From Lunatibacter salilacus (GTDB lineage Bacteria > Bacteroidota > Bacteroidia > Cytophagales > Cyclobacteriaceae): a stretch of DNA of 64,000 bases. A model generated the notes under the pieces. That model was not told the origin of the DNA and searched no databases. It was given only the letters and a program-made list of their open reading frames with translations. Positions 1 to 8,948 of this stretch are shown piece after piece. The DNA is taken from positions 124,001-188,000 of the forward strand of contig NZ_VOLC01000004.1 in the NCBI RefSeq assembly GCF_009797935.1, in the 5' to 3' direction. The position numbers and the translations under genes were made by a program. The first letter of the stretch is position 1. Each line of letters starts with the position of its first letter.

Positions 1-1041
1 TTGGCCCGATATGGATCAAATAGCGATTTTATTGCGAAAGAAGGAAAACAGCGAGAAGCTTTGCTCTCCTTACCCCCCATTGCCCTACGGTTAGAAGCAA
101 ATGTATTGGAGGGGCTGGAAAAGCTGGGATTTCGCCAGATCAGCCAATTTATTGACATGCCGTCTGCTACATTGCGTAGGCGGTTCGGTGATGGCTTGCT
201 GCTTCGCCTAGCGCAAGCGGTTGGTAGGGAGGAGGAAACCTTCAAGCCAATTCAGCCAAAGATCCCGTATGAGGAGCAATTGCCCTGCTTGGAACCCATC
301 AGTACCGCAAAAGGAATTGAAATTGCGCTTCGCCATGTGTTGGAAAGGTTGTGCCTGAGATTGGCCAGAGAGGGTAGGGGACTGCGAAAGGCAATTTTCC
401 GGGGGCTGCGCATAGATGGAATTACGGTAAAGATTGAAATTGGAACAGGTAGGGCATCCAATAACCCTGAGCACCTCTTCCGTTTGTTTGAGCTGAAAAT
501 CCCATTATTCGAGCCGGCTTTGGGAGTGGAACTGTTTACCCTGGAGGGCTTGCTGATTGAAAAAGTAAAAACCGCGCAGGAACAGCTTTGGCACCGATCA
601 GGTGATCCTGCTGTAGTTGCCGAATTGCTGGATAGGGTAGAGACAAAGATAGGTCCCAACCGCATACATAGGTATTTACCCCAAGAGCACCATTGGCCGG
701 AGCGTTCCATACGTGCTGCCCAATCGCTGGATGAGGAGCCCACTACTATCTGGCCCGAAAAGCCTCGTCCTCTACATTTGCTTCCTGATCCAGAACCCAT
801 TGAGGTGATGGTACCACTGCCCGATTACCCTCCCCTTCATTTTAGGCATCAGGGTAAAGTGATTCAGGTGTCCAAGGCCGATGGACCGGAGCGGATAGAA
901 CAGGAATGGTGGCTGGAAACGGGTCCGCCGAGGGATTATTACTGCGTGGAGGACACTTCTGGCGCAAGGTATTGGCTCTTTCGGTTGGGGCTTTATGGGA
1001 ATGGTCAGCCCCGGTGGTTTTTGCATGGGTTTTTTCCATAA
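1..1041 (+). CDS. imuB: ImuB-like Y-family polymerase homolog, C-terminal part (cut by window edge)
   Basis: The reading frame is open at base 1, so only the C-terminal 346 residues are seen; the family is usually near 500 residues and the missing part should hold the palm and fingers. The visible start (LPPIALRLEANVLEGLEKLG, about residues 24-43) is the helix-hairpin-helix region that follows the polymerase core, and the rest is the little-finger and C-terminal tail seen in ImuB. ImuB is a catalytically dead Y-family protein that links ImuA and DnaE2 to the sliding clamp during error-prone lesion bypass. The dnaE2 start lies 35 nt downstream, which fits an imuA-imuB-dnaE2 operon with imuA outside the window. 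The TTG at base 1 is not a believable start. The call rests mostly on the dnaE2 neighbour and the general look of the tail. Confidence 0.82.
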   Translation: MARYGSNSDFIAKEGKQREALLSLPPIALRLEANVLEGLEKLGFRQISQFIDMPSATLRRRFGDGLLLRLAQAVGREEETFKPIQPKIPYEEQLPCLEPISTAKGIEIALRHVLERLCLRLAREGRGLRKAIFRGLRIDGITVKIEIGTGRASNNPEHLFRLFELKIPLFEPALGVELFTLEGLLIEKVKTAQEQLWHRSGDPAVVAELLDRVETKIGPNRIHRYLPQEHHWPERSIRAAQSLDEEPTTIWPEKPRPLHLLPDPEPIEVMVPLPDYPPLHFRHQGKVIQVSKADGPERIEQEWWLETGPPRDYYCVEDTSGARYWLFRLGLYGNGQPRWFLHGFFP

Positions 1042-1076
1042 GCCGGTGTTTTCAAAAAATACATTTAGATTTTATC

Positions 1077-4000
1077 ATGAACACAACTGATTACACGGAA
1101 CTTCAGGTAACGACCAACTTCTCCTTTCTTCGGGGAGGTTCCCATCCGGAGGAGATGGTATGGAGAGCAAGCCAGTTGGGTTATGGGGCTATTGCGGTGA
1201 CTGACCGCAATACACTGGCGGGGATCGTAAGGGCACATGCTGCAGTCAAAGATTCCGGACTGCGTTTTATTCCTGCATGTCGCCTGGATCTTCTGGACGG
1301 CCCAAGCTTATTGGCCTATCCTAAAGACCAGGAGGCATATGGACGTCTATCATCCCTACTTACGGTGGGCAACCTGAGAGCCGAAAAGGGAGTTTGTCAC
1401 CTCTATAAATCTGATGTGTATGAACATGCCCGGGGAATTATATTCATGGTGGTGCCCCCAATTGGATTAAATGCCGCTTTGGATTTTGAATTGGACTTTT
1501 ATACCGCATTAGGAGAATATAAAGAGGCTTTTGGAAATAGCCTTTATATGGCTGCGGCTTTTTACTATGCCGGCAGCGACCATAAAAGGATGTTCAGACT
1601 GTTGAAGGCTGAGAAAAAATTTGACATTCCAATAGTAGCCGTGAATGACGTCCATTATCACGGCAAGGGAAGAAGGGCACTTCAGGATGTGCTTACCTGC
1701 ATTCGGGAAAAGTGTACAGTGGAAAGTGCGGGGTTTCGGCTCCATCCCAATGCCGAGCGGTACCTCAAGGACCGGGAGGAGATGTACCGTTTGTTTCGGG
1801 AATATCCCGATGCCCTAAAAAGGTCAATTGAAATTGGAGAATCCTGTCAGTTTTCGCTTGATCAGCTAAAATATCAATATCCAGAAGAAATCACCAGTGG
1901 GGGGCGCAGTCCGCAGGAAGAACTGGAGATGCTGACTTGGGAGGGGGCAAATGCCAGCTTTGGTGGAAAAATTCCCAAAACCATTTATGATACAATTGTT
2001 CACGAACTTGAATTCATCGCCCGAAAATCCTATGCCTCCTATTTTTTGACCGTGTACGACCTGGTGCGGTTTGCAAGAGAGCGGGGCATACTCTGCCAAG
2101 GTCGGGGCTCGGCAGCTAATTCAGTAGTCTGTTATTGCTTGGGTATTACCTCCGTTAATCCTTCTAAGTTTAAGTTGCTCTTTGCCCGCTTTATGTCCGA
2201 TGCCCGTAATGAGCCACCTGATATAGATGTCGACTTTGAGCACGAGCGCAGGGAGGAGGTGATGCAGTATATTTATGAAAAATATGGCCGGGACAGGGCC
2301 GGGATTGTCGCTACAGTTACGCAGGTACACTGGAAGGGAGCGGTAAGGGATGTGGGCAAAGCCATGGGATTGTCACTCGATTCCGTGGATCGGCTGTCAA
2401 AATCAGGCCATGAACTTACAGAAGAATGGCTGGAAGGGCAAACAGTATCCTCCCATGGCTTTGATCCTAGTGATCCGCATCTGCGTAAAACGCTACGGCT
2501 TACCCGACAATATATGGGATTCCCGCGGCAGTTGGGTCAGCACACGGGTGGATTTGTGATTACCCGGGATAAGCTCTCCAACTTGTGTCCGGTGCTTAAC
2601 GCCCGCATGGAAAACCGAACCTGTATCGAATGGGACAAAGACGACATCGATGCACTAAAATTTCTGAAAGTCGATGTGTTGGCTTTGGGCATGCTAACCT
2701 GTATACGCAAGGCCTTTGACATGGTCAGGGATCACTATGGAGTTCACCTCACGTTAGCAAACATTCCCCAAGATGATCCCGAAGTATATGAGATGATTTG
2801 CCAGGCGGATACCTTGGGTGTTTTTCAGATTGAGAGCCGGGCGCAGATGTCCATGCTTCCACGCCTACAGCCAAGAACTTTCTACGACCTGGTGATCGAG
2901 GTGGCCATAGTACGACCTGGGCCAATACAGGGGGATATGGTTCATCCCTATCTTAAACGGCGCAGGGGGGAGGAGCCCGTAGTTTTTCCTTCCCGGGAGT
3001 TGGAAGAAATTTTGGGTCGTACACTTGGGGTGCCGTTGTTTCAGGAGCAGGCCATGGAGATTGCTATTGTAGCTGCCGGATTTACTCCTGCTGAGGCAGA
3101 CGGGCTCAGGCGCAGCATGGCCACCTTCAAGGCCCATGGGCTGGTGAGTCAATACGAAAAGAAACTGGTGGGGGGCATGGTTGCCAGAGGATACGAGGAA
3201 GATTTTGCCAAACGTGTGTTCCGGCAATTGGAGGGATTTGGCAGCTATGGTTTCCCCGAAAGCCATGCCGCAAGCTTTGCCCTGCTGGTTTATGTATCCT
3301 GCTGGCTGAAGTACCACTATCCGGACGTCTTTGCCGCTGCCTTGTTGAACAGTCAGCCCATGGGGTTTTACAGACCAGCCCAGATTGTGACCGATGCACG
3401 CAAACATGGGGTAGAGGTAAGGCCTGTGGATGTAAACCACTCGCAGTGGGACAATATCTTTGAGGAGAAACCGGGTAAATATTGGGCGATTCGGTTGGGG
3501 TTTCGGCATGTTAAGGGGTTAAACCAGGAGGATATGGAGAGCTTAGTAACTTGCCGGGATAAGCCTTATGCCCAGATCACTGAATTAATGATTGTTGGGG
3601 TTCCAAAAGGTGCGCTAGAGCGACTTGCGGATGCCGATGCATTTCGGTCTTTGGGGCTTCACCGCAGGCAGGCACTTTGGGATGTGTTGGCCTTACAGGG
3701 TAGGCCGGTCGGTATTTTTGAGGGTCAGGTTCAGGAAACGCCTTCCGAGAAGGAAGTGGTTCTACCTGAAGTATCTCAAATGGAGCACGTGATGCGGGAT
3801 TATGCAGCCACCACACTTTCATTGAAATCCCACCCAATAAGCTTTGTTCGGGATCGGCTGGATAAGATGGGCGTAATACCCACAGCTCTATTGGGAAAAG
3901 CGAAAGACGGGGCATTTATCAAAGTAAGTGGACTAATTACGGTACGGCAGCGTCCGGGGACGGCAAAGGGTGTACTCTTTATCACCATTGAGGACGAGAC

Positions 4001-4301
4001 AGGATTTGCAAACCTAGTAGTTTGGGCCAAAACCTTTGAGCAATACCGATCAGTAATATTACAGTCCAAGTTGCTGATGGTGGCAGGAAAGGTTCAAAAA
4101 GAGGGGCAAGTAATCCACGTAGTAGTACGCTCCTGCCATAATCTGAACAGCCTACTTACCGTTGATGCACAGGCACGTAATATAGGCTCGGTTGAAAAAA
4201 AGCCGAAGGTGACAGTAAAAAAAACCGTAGAAAGTACACCAATTTCCCCTACCGTAAAGGCCATGCAGGGCGAGTTATTCCCTTCAAGGGATTTTAAGTA
4301 G
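1077..4301 (+). CDS. dnaE2: Error-prone DNA polymerase III alpha subunit DnaE2
   Basis: A 1074-residue C-family polymerase. It opens with a PHP domain (ELQVTTNFSFLRGGSHPEE, about residues 8-26), continues with the palm carrying the catalytic aspartates in PDIDVDF (residues 381-387), and ends with an OB-fold (GLITVRQRP, about residues 960-1020). Length and the companion imuB separate it from the replicative DnaE, which is longer. DnaE2 carries out SOS-induced translesion synthesis together with ImuA and ImuB. The frame is open back to base 906, but those 57 residues overlap imuB and look unrelated to any PHP start, so the ATG at 1077 is chosen. The gene ends in an AT-rich spacer of about 240 nt in which I see no clear terminator. 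Confidence 0.95.
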   Translation: MNTTDYTELQVTTNFSFLRGGSHPEEMVWRASQLGYGAIAVTDRNTLAGIVRAHAAVKDSGLRFIPACRLDLLDGPSLLAYPKDQEAYGRLSSLLTVGNLRAEKGVCHLYKSDVYEHARGIIFMVVPPIGLNAALDFELDFYTALGEYKEAFGNSLYMAAAFYYAGSDHKRMFRLLKAEKKFDIPIVAVNDVHYHGKGRRALQDVLTCIREKCTVESAGFRLHPNAERYLKDREEMYRLFREYPDALKRSIEIGESCQFSLDQLKYQYPEEITSGGRSPQEELEMLTWEGANASFGGKIPKTIYDTIVHELEFIARKSYASYFLTVYDLVRFARERGILCQGRGSAANSVVCYCLGITSVNPSKFKLLFARFMSDARNEPPDIDVDFEHERREEVMQYIYEKYGRDRAGIVATVTQVHWKGAVRDVGKAMGLSLDSVDRLSKSGHELTEEWLEGQTVSSHGFDPSDPHLRKTLRLTRQYMGFPRQLGQHTGGFVITRDKLSNLCPVLNARMENRTCIEWDKDDIDALKFLKVDVLALGMLTCIRKAFDMVRDHYGVHLTLANIPQDDPEVYEMICQADTLGVFQIESRAQMSMLPRLQPRTFYDLVIEVAIVRPGPIQGDMVHPYLKRRRGEEPVVFPSRELEEILGRTLGVPLFQEQAMEIAIVAAGFTPAEADGLRRSMATFKAHGLVSQYEKKLVGGMVARGYEEDFAKRVFRQLEGFGSYGFPESHAASFALLVYVSCWLKYHYPDVFAAALLNSQPMGFYRPAQIVTDARKHGVEVRPVDVNHSQWDNIFEEKPGKYWAIRLGFRHVKGLNQEDMESLVTCRDKPYAQITELMIVGVPKGALERLADADAFRSLGLHRRQALWDVLALQGRPVGIFEGQVQETPSEKEVVLPEVSQMEHVMRDYAATTLSLKSHPISFVRDRLDKMGVIPTALLGKAKDGAFIKVSGLITVRQRPGTAKGVLFITIEDETGFANLVVWAKTFEQYRSVILQSKLLMVAGKVQKEGQVIHVVVRSCHNLNSLLTVDAQARNIGSVEKKPKVTVKKTVESTPISPTVKAMQGELFPSRDFK

Positions 4302-4540
4302 GTAATTAAACTTGTAGATATCAGTAAACAATTTGTGTATTTTTTCACCTCTAATTGTTGATAATAATAACACTTATTTATTATAAAATATAGTAAATTG
4401 ATTAAAAATAGGTTATAGAATGATCTAATTATACTTTTAAAAGTTTGGCATAAATTATGAACATTGTTGATTAAATTGAGGTAGAAACCTACTTTAATTA
4501 AACTTAACCAATTTAATCATTTTATTAATCCAATTATTTT

Positions 4541-4873
4541 ATGAAAACCAAATTAATAATTCCAGCAGTAATTGTAATGGGGCTTGCCTTTTCTCCCATG
4601 GCAGCTATGTCGAACACGATTGATCCTGTTACAGAAGTTAATTTCATTCAGGATACTGAAAAAACAAAAATTGAAAAAGAGAATTTGCCTGAAGTGGTAA
4701 AAGAATCTATCAAAAATGATGAGAAAACCCGTGATGCGGAAGTAAAAGAGGCTTGGCAAATGACGGGTGAAGATGGCAAAGTGTATTATGCTATCAAATT
4801 CGATCATAACGGTACAGAAATATCCAAAAAATATGACGCTACCGGCAAGGAAGTAAAAGAGAAGAAAGACTAA
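4541..4873 (+). CDS. Small secreted PepSY-like protein
   Basis: A 110-residue protein with a Sec signal peptide (positively charged MKTK, then a hydrophobic stretch to about residue 22). The mature part is rich in Lys and Glu. The segment from LPEVVKESIKND through VYYAIKFDHNGTEISKKYDATGKEV resembles the PepSY-like/BLIP-like repeat common in secreted Bacteroidota proteins: a helix followed by strands with a Tyr-rich core and a closing D.TGKEV. It stands alone, with its own terminator directly downstream. Function is unknown; a periplasmic binding or inhibitor role is only a guess from the fold family. Confidence 0.75.
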   Translation: MKTKLIIPAVIVMGLAFSPMAAMSNTIDPVTEVNFIQDTEKTKIEKENLPEVVKESIKNDEKTRDAEVKEAWQMTGEDGKVYYAIKFDHNGTEISKKYDATGKEVKEKKD

Positions 4874-4900
4874 GGTTTTAACTTCACCAACAAAATAAAA

Positions 4901-4931
4901 AGCATCGATATTATCGGTGCTTTTTTTTTTT
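4901..4931 (+). terminator. Rho-independent terminator of the PepSY-like gene
   Basis: A 10-bp stem (arms AGCATCGATA and TATCGGTGCT, one T-G wobble, minimal loop) is followed at once by an uninterrupted T run of more than ten bases. It begins 27 nt after the stop codon. Confidence 0.85.
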
Positions 4932-4985
4932 GTTTCGATCCAGAGTTTACAAAACTAGCATGACCAGAATACCGAATCAATCCGT

Positions 4986-5036
4986 TTCCAATTACAAATT
5001 GGAAGAAATATTCGGGTGTAGTTACAAGCTACACCC
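4986..5036. repeat. Two consecutive perfect hairpins upstream of vapBC
   Basis: Bases 4986-4993 and 4997-5004 form an 8-bp inverted repeat (TTCCAATT / AATTGGAA, 3-nt loop). Bases 5014-5021 and 5029-5036 form a second one (GGGTGTAG / CTACACCC, 7-nt loop). No T run follows, so neither reads as a standard terminator. They lie just upstream of the vapBC promoter and could be operator sites or RNA structure. Confidence 0.6.
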
Positions 5037-5060
5037 AGTTGGGAAATCAAAGGAAAACCA

Positions 5061-5084
5061 ATACGATATATTGTCGTATATTTG
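5061..5084 (+). promoter_or_regulatory. vapBC operator overlapping the -7 promoter box
   Basis: An inverted repeat ATACGA - 7 nt - TCGTAT (5061-5066 and 5074-5079) overlaps a perfect Bacteroidota -7 element TATATTTG (5077-5084), placed 15 nt before the vapB start. An obvious -33 TTTG is not visible. The overlap fits the autoregulation that is usual for vapBC operons, in which the VapB-VapC complex binds a palindrome over its own promoter. Confidence 0.6.
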
Positions 5085-5099
5085 TAAAAAACTTAATAT

Positions 5100-5306
5100 A
5101 TGAAAGTTACAGCTATAATTCCTGACGAAATGATATCCGAAGCGATGGCAATGTCCAAGACGAAAACGATCACGGAAACGCTAAAGGTTGCCTTAACTGC
5201 CTACATTAGATCGCAAAAGATCAAGCAGCTTGGATCCGCTGTTTTGAAAGAACCATTGGAATTCAATTATTCTGCTAAGCAACTGCGTAAGATAAATCGT
5301 GAATGA
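5100..5306 (+). CDS. vapB: VapB-type antitoxin
   Basis: A 68-residue protein. The N-terminal MKVTAIIPDEMISEAMAMSK looks like a ribbon-helix-helix DNA-binding strand and helix (alternating hydrophobic residues, then a helix), with a second helix TITETLKVALTAYIRSQK. The charged tail LEFNYSAKQLRKINRE is the usual toxin-binding extension. Its TGA stop overlaps the ATG of the PIN-domain toxin (5303), the classic translational coupling of antitoxin before toxin. It should neutralise VapC and repress the operon through the palindrome at 5061-5079. Confidence 0.85.
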   Translation: MKVTAIIPDEMISEAMAMSKTKTITETLKVALTAYIRSQKIKQLGSAVLKEPLEFNYSAKQLRKINRE

Positions 5307-5686
5307 AAGGTTTAGTTTTCGATACTTCCATTTGGATTGAATATTTAAGAGGGAATCCTGAATTCTTTGATACTTGCCAAACGCTTCTTGAGAATGGAGA
5401 GGTATTCGGCCTAGAACTTATTTTTGCGGAATTATTGCAGGGTGCAAGAGGGAAAAGGGAGGTTGACCTCATCTTGGCGTATTTCTCTATAGTTACTTCT
5501 TTGGATGAACCTTTTCTGATTATTGAATCCGGTTTACTTTCCCACAAATCTGACTTTATCCATCATGGAGTTGGATTGATTGATGTGATCATCGTAAAGG
5601 CAGTTCAGAAAAATGATCTCTTACTATGGACCTTGGATAAGAAATTGAGGAAAATTGCGGGCTATGATTTTTTGTTTAATCCTTAA
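5303..5686 (+). CDS. vapC: VapC-type PIN-domain ribonuclease toxin
   Basis: A 127-residue PIN domain. The acidic metal-binding residues of the family are present: Asp7 in VFDTSIWIEYLRG, Glu43 in ELIFAELLQG, Asp94 in GLIDVIIVKA and Asp112 in LWTLDKKLRKIA. VapC toxins are Mg-dependent endoribonucleases, often cutting tRNA or rRNA. All catalytic residues are intact and the length is normal, so it is probably active. It overlaps vapB by 4 nt. Confidence 0.9.
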   Translation: MKGLVFDTSIWIEYLRGNPEFFDTCQTLLENGEVFGLELIFAELLQGARGKREVDLILAYFSIVTSLDEPFLIIESGLLSHKSDFIHHGVGLIDVIIVKAVQKNDLLLWTLDKKLRKIAGYDFLFNP

Positions 5687-5924
5687 AAAAACAAGACTCC
5701 CTTCCCACCACCCTCCCCTAGGTTTAATATTTCACTACACTTTTCTATCTGAGATCTGCTTATGAAATTCAATCTTTCAAAAGCCATTTGCAATGGCCAT
5801 CTACGAACCCAATTTCTGGACAACTGGAATAACTTGTTTTTTAATTATCCGCATTCCAAATGAAAGGGATATTTGTGTGTATTTGCATACTACACACAGT
5901 CCAGGCCAGTTAGCAAGTAAATTT

Positions 5925-7460
5925 TTAAAGCTTGGGTTCAATTATTTTTCCATTGCTTTTAGAATGTGTCAAATAAGAAACTACTACAATGGTTATCAAA
6001 CCGGATAGCATGGCAAAGGTTCTAAAGGGAAACAGAATTCCTTCTACAGGATCATTCATAGGATAGGGTAGGAAAGGAGGGATGCCAAAGAGGGGTTCTC
6101 CACCTCCAAATCTTAACACCAAAGCCATCAGGATGCCTGCGACTGCCCCATATTGGTTACTTTTTTTGAAATAGAGAGCTAGTAGCAATTGCGGAAATAA
6201 TATTACATAAACCAAGTCCGCACACAGGTACCAAAGGTCATAGACACTTTGCAAGGTCAAGGCCAACCAGGTGGCCACCGCCCCAGTGAATAAAATGGCC
6301 AATCTTATGGTCAACCGAATTTGTTTGTCCGTGCAGCCCGGGTTTATAAGGGGCCGGTATATATTCCAGGTAAACATGGAAGATGCAGAGAGTACGGAAG
6401 AATCAACAGAGGACATCACTGCGGCCGCTACGGCACCTAAGCCTAGAGCCGCCACAAGTGGCGGGGTCATTTCCAGTAACACATAGGGCAAGACCATGGT
6501 TGCTTCAGGTGCTGTACCCAACCCAGAACTACTCCAGTCAAACCCGGCCCCGGCAATGCCAATCCATATGGCTGGAATGGCCATCAAAGCACAACAAATC
6601 CCCCCGTAAATGGAAAGACGGACAGCAGATCGGTCAGATTTCGAAGAAAGTACTCTTTGGAAATACACCTGCCAGGGAATACCTCCCATAATCAGGAGAA
6701 GCGCAAAATCCATCCACACCCAAATTTGGTTGCCCCAATTGGGATCATTTCCTAAAAATGCCTGTAAAGGTGGGAAAAGGGTCAAGCCGTTTTTCATGCT
6801 CTGGTCATACAGGTCAAGTGCCATCTCAAAGCCGCCGATTTTTTGGATGGCAAAGGGAATGCTGATGCCCAAACCTACAAGGATAAAGACCAATTGAACC
6901 ACATCCGTATAGGCCACGGACCATAGCCCCCCCACCATTGTATAAAGTATGGCAATGCCGGCAGAAACAAGGATGGAAGTTTCCAAGTCCAATTCAAAAA
7001 TGGTGGCGAAGGTTATTCCCAAGGCAGCTAGTATGGCTGCACTCCAAAATATCTCCCCAACCAAGGCAGGTATGAATAGGACCGCAGCAGTTTTTTTTCC
7101 GTATTTCTGTTCAAAAACATCAATGAAGGTGGTAAAACCATAGCTCCGGATTTTTTTGGCAAAAAACAGACCGCCTAAAATAAGGCTCAAAGCATACCCC
7201 CAAGGTGCTTGGGCCCATACCAGGCCACGGGCACTGTCATAAACGGCCTCACTGGTACCGATGATGTAGCCGCCACCCACCCAGGTGGCCGTCATGGTAA
7301 ATATCCCTATCCATGCCGGCATCCTCCGGCCTGCCAAGAGCAGTCCCTGGGCACTTTTGTCTCCCGATTCTTTCCTGCTGGCATAGATACCCGTCAGAAG
7401 GATCAGCAAATAAAAAAAGATGGTGACGATTATTCCGAGCGTCCTGGTATCGATAGCAAT
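5925..7460 (-). CDS. CHT1-like high-affinity choline:sodium symporter
   Basis: A sodium:solute symporter (SSS/SLC5) of 511 residues if started at 7460. Several blocks match the animal choline transporter CHT1 (SLC5A7) as I recall it: FTMTATWVGGGYI, LVWAQAPWGYALSLILGGLF, SVAYTDVVQLVFI, LLLIMGGIPWQVYFQRVLSS, AAVMSSVDSSVLSASSMF and DLWYLCADLVYVI. It is the last gene of the betA-betB operon, 6 nt after the betB stop, so choline import is the natural role. The start is odd. No ATG or GTG lies between the in-frame betB stop and TM1, and a TTG at 7409 would delete the first half of TM1. The ATT at 7460 restores a complete TM1 (IIVTIFFYLLILLTGIYA), so I use it; an ordinary caller may give 7409. Confidence 0.88.
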   Translation of the reverse strand: MAIDTRTLGIIVTIFFYLLILLTGIYASRKESGDKSAQGLLLAGRRMPAWIGIFTMTATWVGGGYIIGTSEAVYDSARGLVWAQAPWGYALSLILGGLFFAKKIRSYGFTTFIDVFEQKYGKKTAAVLFIPALVGEIFWSAAILAALGITFATIFELDLETSILVSAGIAILYTMVGGLWSVAYTDVVQLVFILVGLGISIPFAIQKIGGFEMALDLYDQSMKNGLTLFPPLQAFLGNDPNWGNQIWVWMDFALLLIMGGIPWQVYFQRVLSSKSDRSAVRLSIYGGICCALMAIPAIWIGIAGAGFDWSSSGLGTAPEATMVLPYVLLEMTPPLVAALGLGAVAAAVMSSVDSSVLSASSMFTWNIYRPLINPGCTDKQIRLTIRLAILFTGAVATWLALTLQSVYDLWYLCADLVYVILFPQLLLALYFKKSNQYGAVAGILMALVLRFGGGEPLFGIPPFLPYPMNDPVEGILFPFRTFAMLSGLITIVVVSYLTHSKSNGKIIEPKL

Positions 7461-7466
7461 GGGGGT

Positions 7467-8948
7467 TTAGGATTTGCTTCCAAACCATTGCAATGGCTGG
7501 GGCTTAAAATTTTGATAGACGTGTTTAATTTCTGTATATTCCTCCAGGCCAATGCGGCCTAGCTCCCTCCCCACCCCGGACTGTTTATAACCTCCCCAGG
7601 GGGCTTGGGTAAAATAGATATTGAAGTCATTGACCCAAACGGTTCCAAAGCGGAGGGCCTTGCTGACCCTTTCGATTCTTTCCGGATCATTGCTCCAAAA
7701 TCCCGCTGACAGGCCGTAAATGGTGTCGTTGGCATGCTGAATGACATCATCTTCTGTTTCAAATTGCTCAATGTGAATTACTGGACCAAAAACTTCTTCT
7801 CTAACAATGGACATTCCCGGATGGCAATCAGTAAGTAAGGTGGGTTCATAGAAAAAACCCTTTTTCAAGGATTTATCGGTGGGTCTTTTGCCGCCACATA
7901 CCAGTTTGGCTCCTTCCCTCACCGCCAGATTTACATGTTCCTCTACTTTAAGAAGTTGGGCTTCGGAAATAAGGGGACCCATTTGAGTCCCCTCCTCCAT
8001 GCCGCTTCCCAACTTGATTTTTTTTATCCGGTCGGCCAGTAAGGCGACCACCCTGTCATGTATGGAGGCTTCCAGCATGACCCGGGTTCCGGCAGAACAA
8101 ATTTGTCCGGCGTGGAAAAACACGCCGTTCATGATAAAATCCACAGCCGTTTCCCAATCCGATTCGGCAAAAAGGATATGGGGGTTTTTACCCCCCAGTT
8201 CTAGAGCGATTTTCTTCACATTCCCTGCGGCGGCCTGCATGATTTTTTTCCCTGTTACTACCCCTCCGGTAAAGGAAATCATATCCACGTCAAGGCTTTC
8301 AGCCAGTTCCGCGCCAACAGATTCCCCGGGTCCTGTCACCGTATTTATCACGCCATGGGGGAAGCCGATTTCTTCCGTAAGTTTAGTAAATGCCAAAGTG
8401 GACAAAGGTGTCAGTTCACTGGGTTTTATCACCATGGTGCAGCCTGCAGCCAAAGACGGGGCTATTTTCCAAGCGGCTTGTAGTAGGGGATAGTTCCATG
8501 GACAGATCAGGCCTACTACGCCCACAGGTTCCCTTTCCAGACGGCTATGGCTATTGGGATTGGGACTTTGTATTACCTCTCCGCCGATCTTATCCGCCAA
8601 TCCGCCATAATACCTGAATATCCCGGCAATGTCGTCCATATCCCATAGGCTCTCTGTATAGGTTTTACCGGTGTTTAGCGTTTCCATTTCAGCCAACTGG
8701 GATCTGTTTTTCTCAATTAGATCGCCCAGTTCATACACCATTTTCCCACGTTTAGTGGCTGAAACGCCGGACCATTCTCCTTGGTCAAAGGCCTTTCTTG
8801 CGGCATTTATTGCCTTTTTGGTATCCCCTCGGTCTGCCTCGGATACTTCTGCAATTATTTCTTGATTATAAGGATTGATGATACTTCGGTAGGCTCCTTT
8901 TAGAGCGGGAACCCAATTACCGTCGATGTAGATCTCATGATGCTCCAT
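7467..8948 (-). CDS. betB: Betaine-aldehyde dehydrogenase
   Basis: A 493-residue NAD(P)-dependent aldehyde dehydrogenase. The general base Glu250 lies in ALELGGKNPH and the nucleophile Cys284 in GQICSAG; cofactor residues are in PWNYPLLQAAWK and VIKPSE. It oxidises betaine aldehyde to glycine betaine, the second step of choline oxidation. Its ATG follows the betA TAA with no intervening base, and the choline transporter follows after 6 nt, so all three are surely one transcript. The aldehyde specificity is inferred from the neighbours. Confidence 0.95.
   Translation of the reverse strand: MEHHEIYIDGNWVPALKGAYRSIINPYNQEIIAEVSEADRGDTKKAINAARKAFDQGEWSGVSATKRGKMVYELGDLIEKNRSQLAEMETLNTGKTYTESLWDMDDIAGIFRYYGGLADKIGGEVIQSPNPNSHSRLEREPVGVVGLICPWNYPLLQAAWKIAPSLAAGCTMVIKPSELTPLSTLAFTKLTEEIGFPHGVINTVTGPGESVGAELAESLDVDMISFTGGVVTGKKIMQAAAGNVKKIALELGGKNPHILFAESDWETAVDFIMNGVFFHAGQICSAGTRVMLEASIHDRVVALLADRIKKIKLGSGMEEGTQMGPLISEAQLLKVEEHVNLAVREGAKLVCGGKRPTDKSLKKGFFYEPTLLTDCHPGMSIVREEVFGPVIHIEQFETEDDVIQHANDTIYGLSAGFWSNDPERIERVSKALRFGTVWVNDFNIYFTQAPWGGYKQSGVGRELGRIGLEEYTEIKHVYQNFKPQPLQWFGSKS

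Noticed and set aside
252-800. 182-residue open frame on the minus strand inside imuB
   Set aside because: It lies wholly opposite a recognisable gene, and its sequence is low in family features and rich in Ser and Arg as expected for an antisense frame.
2865-3509. 214-residue open frame on the minus strand inside dnaE2
   Set aside because: Opposite a conserved polymerase core; no known motif, no signal and no start context.
5793-6008. 71-residue plus-strand frame between vapC and the choline transporter
   Set aside because: Its end overlaps the transporter and its composition is that of translated AT-rich spacer; no family feature.
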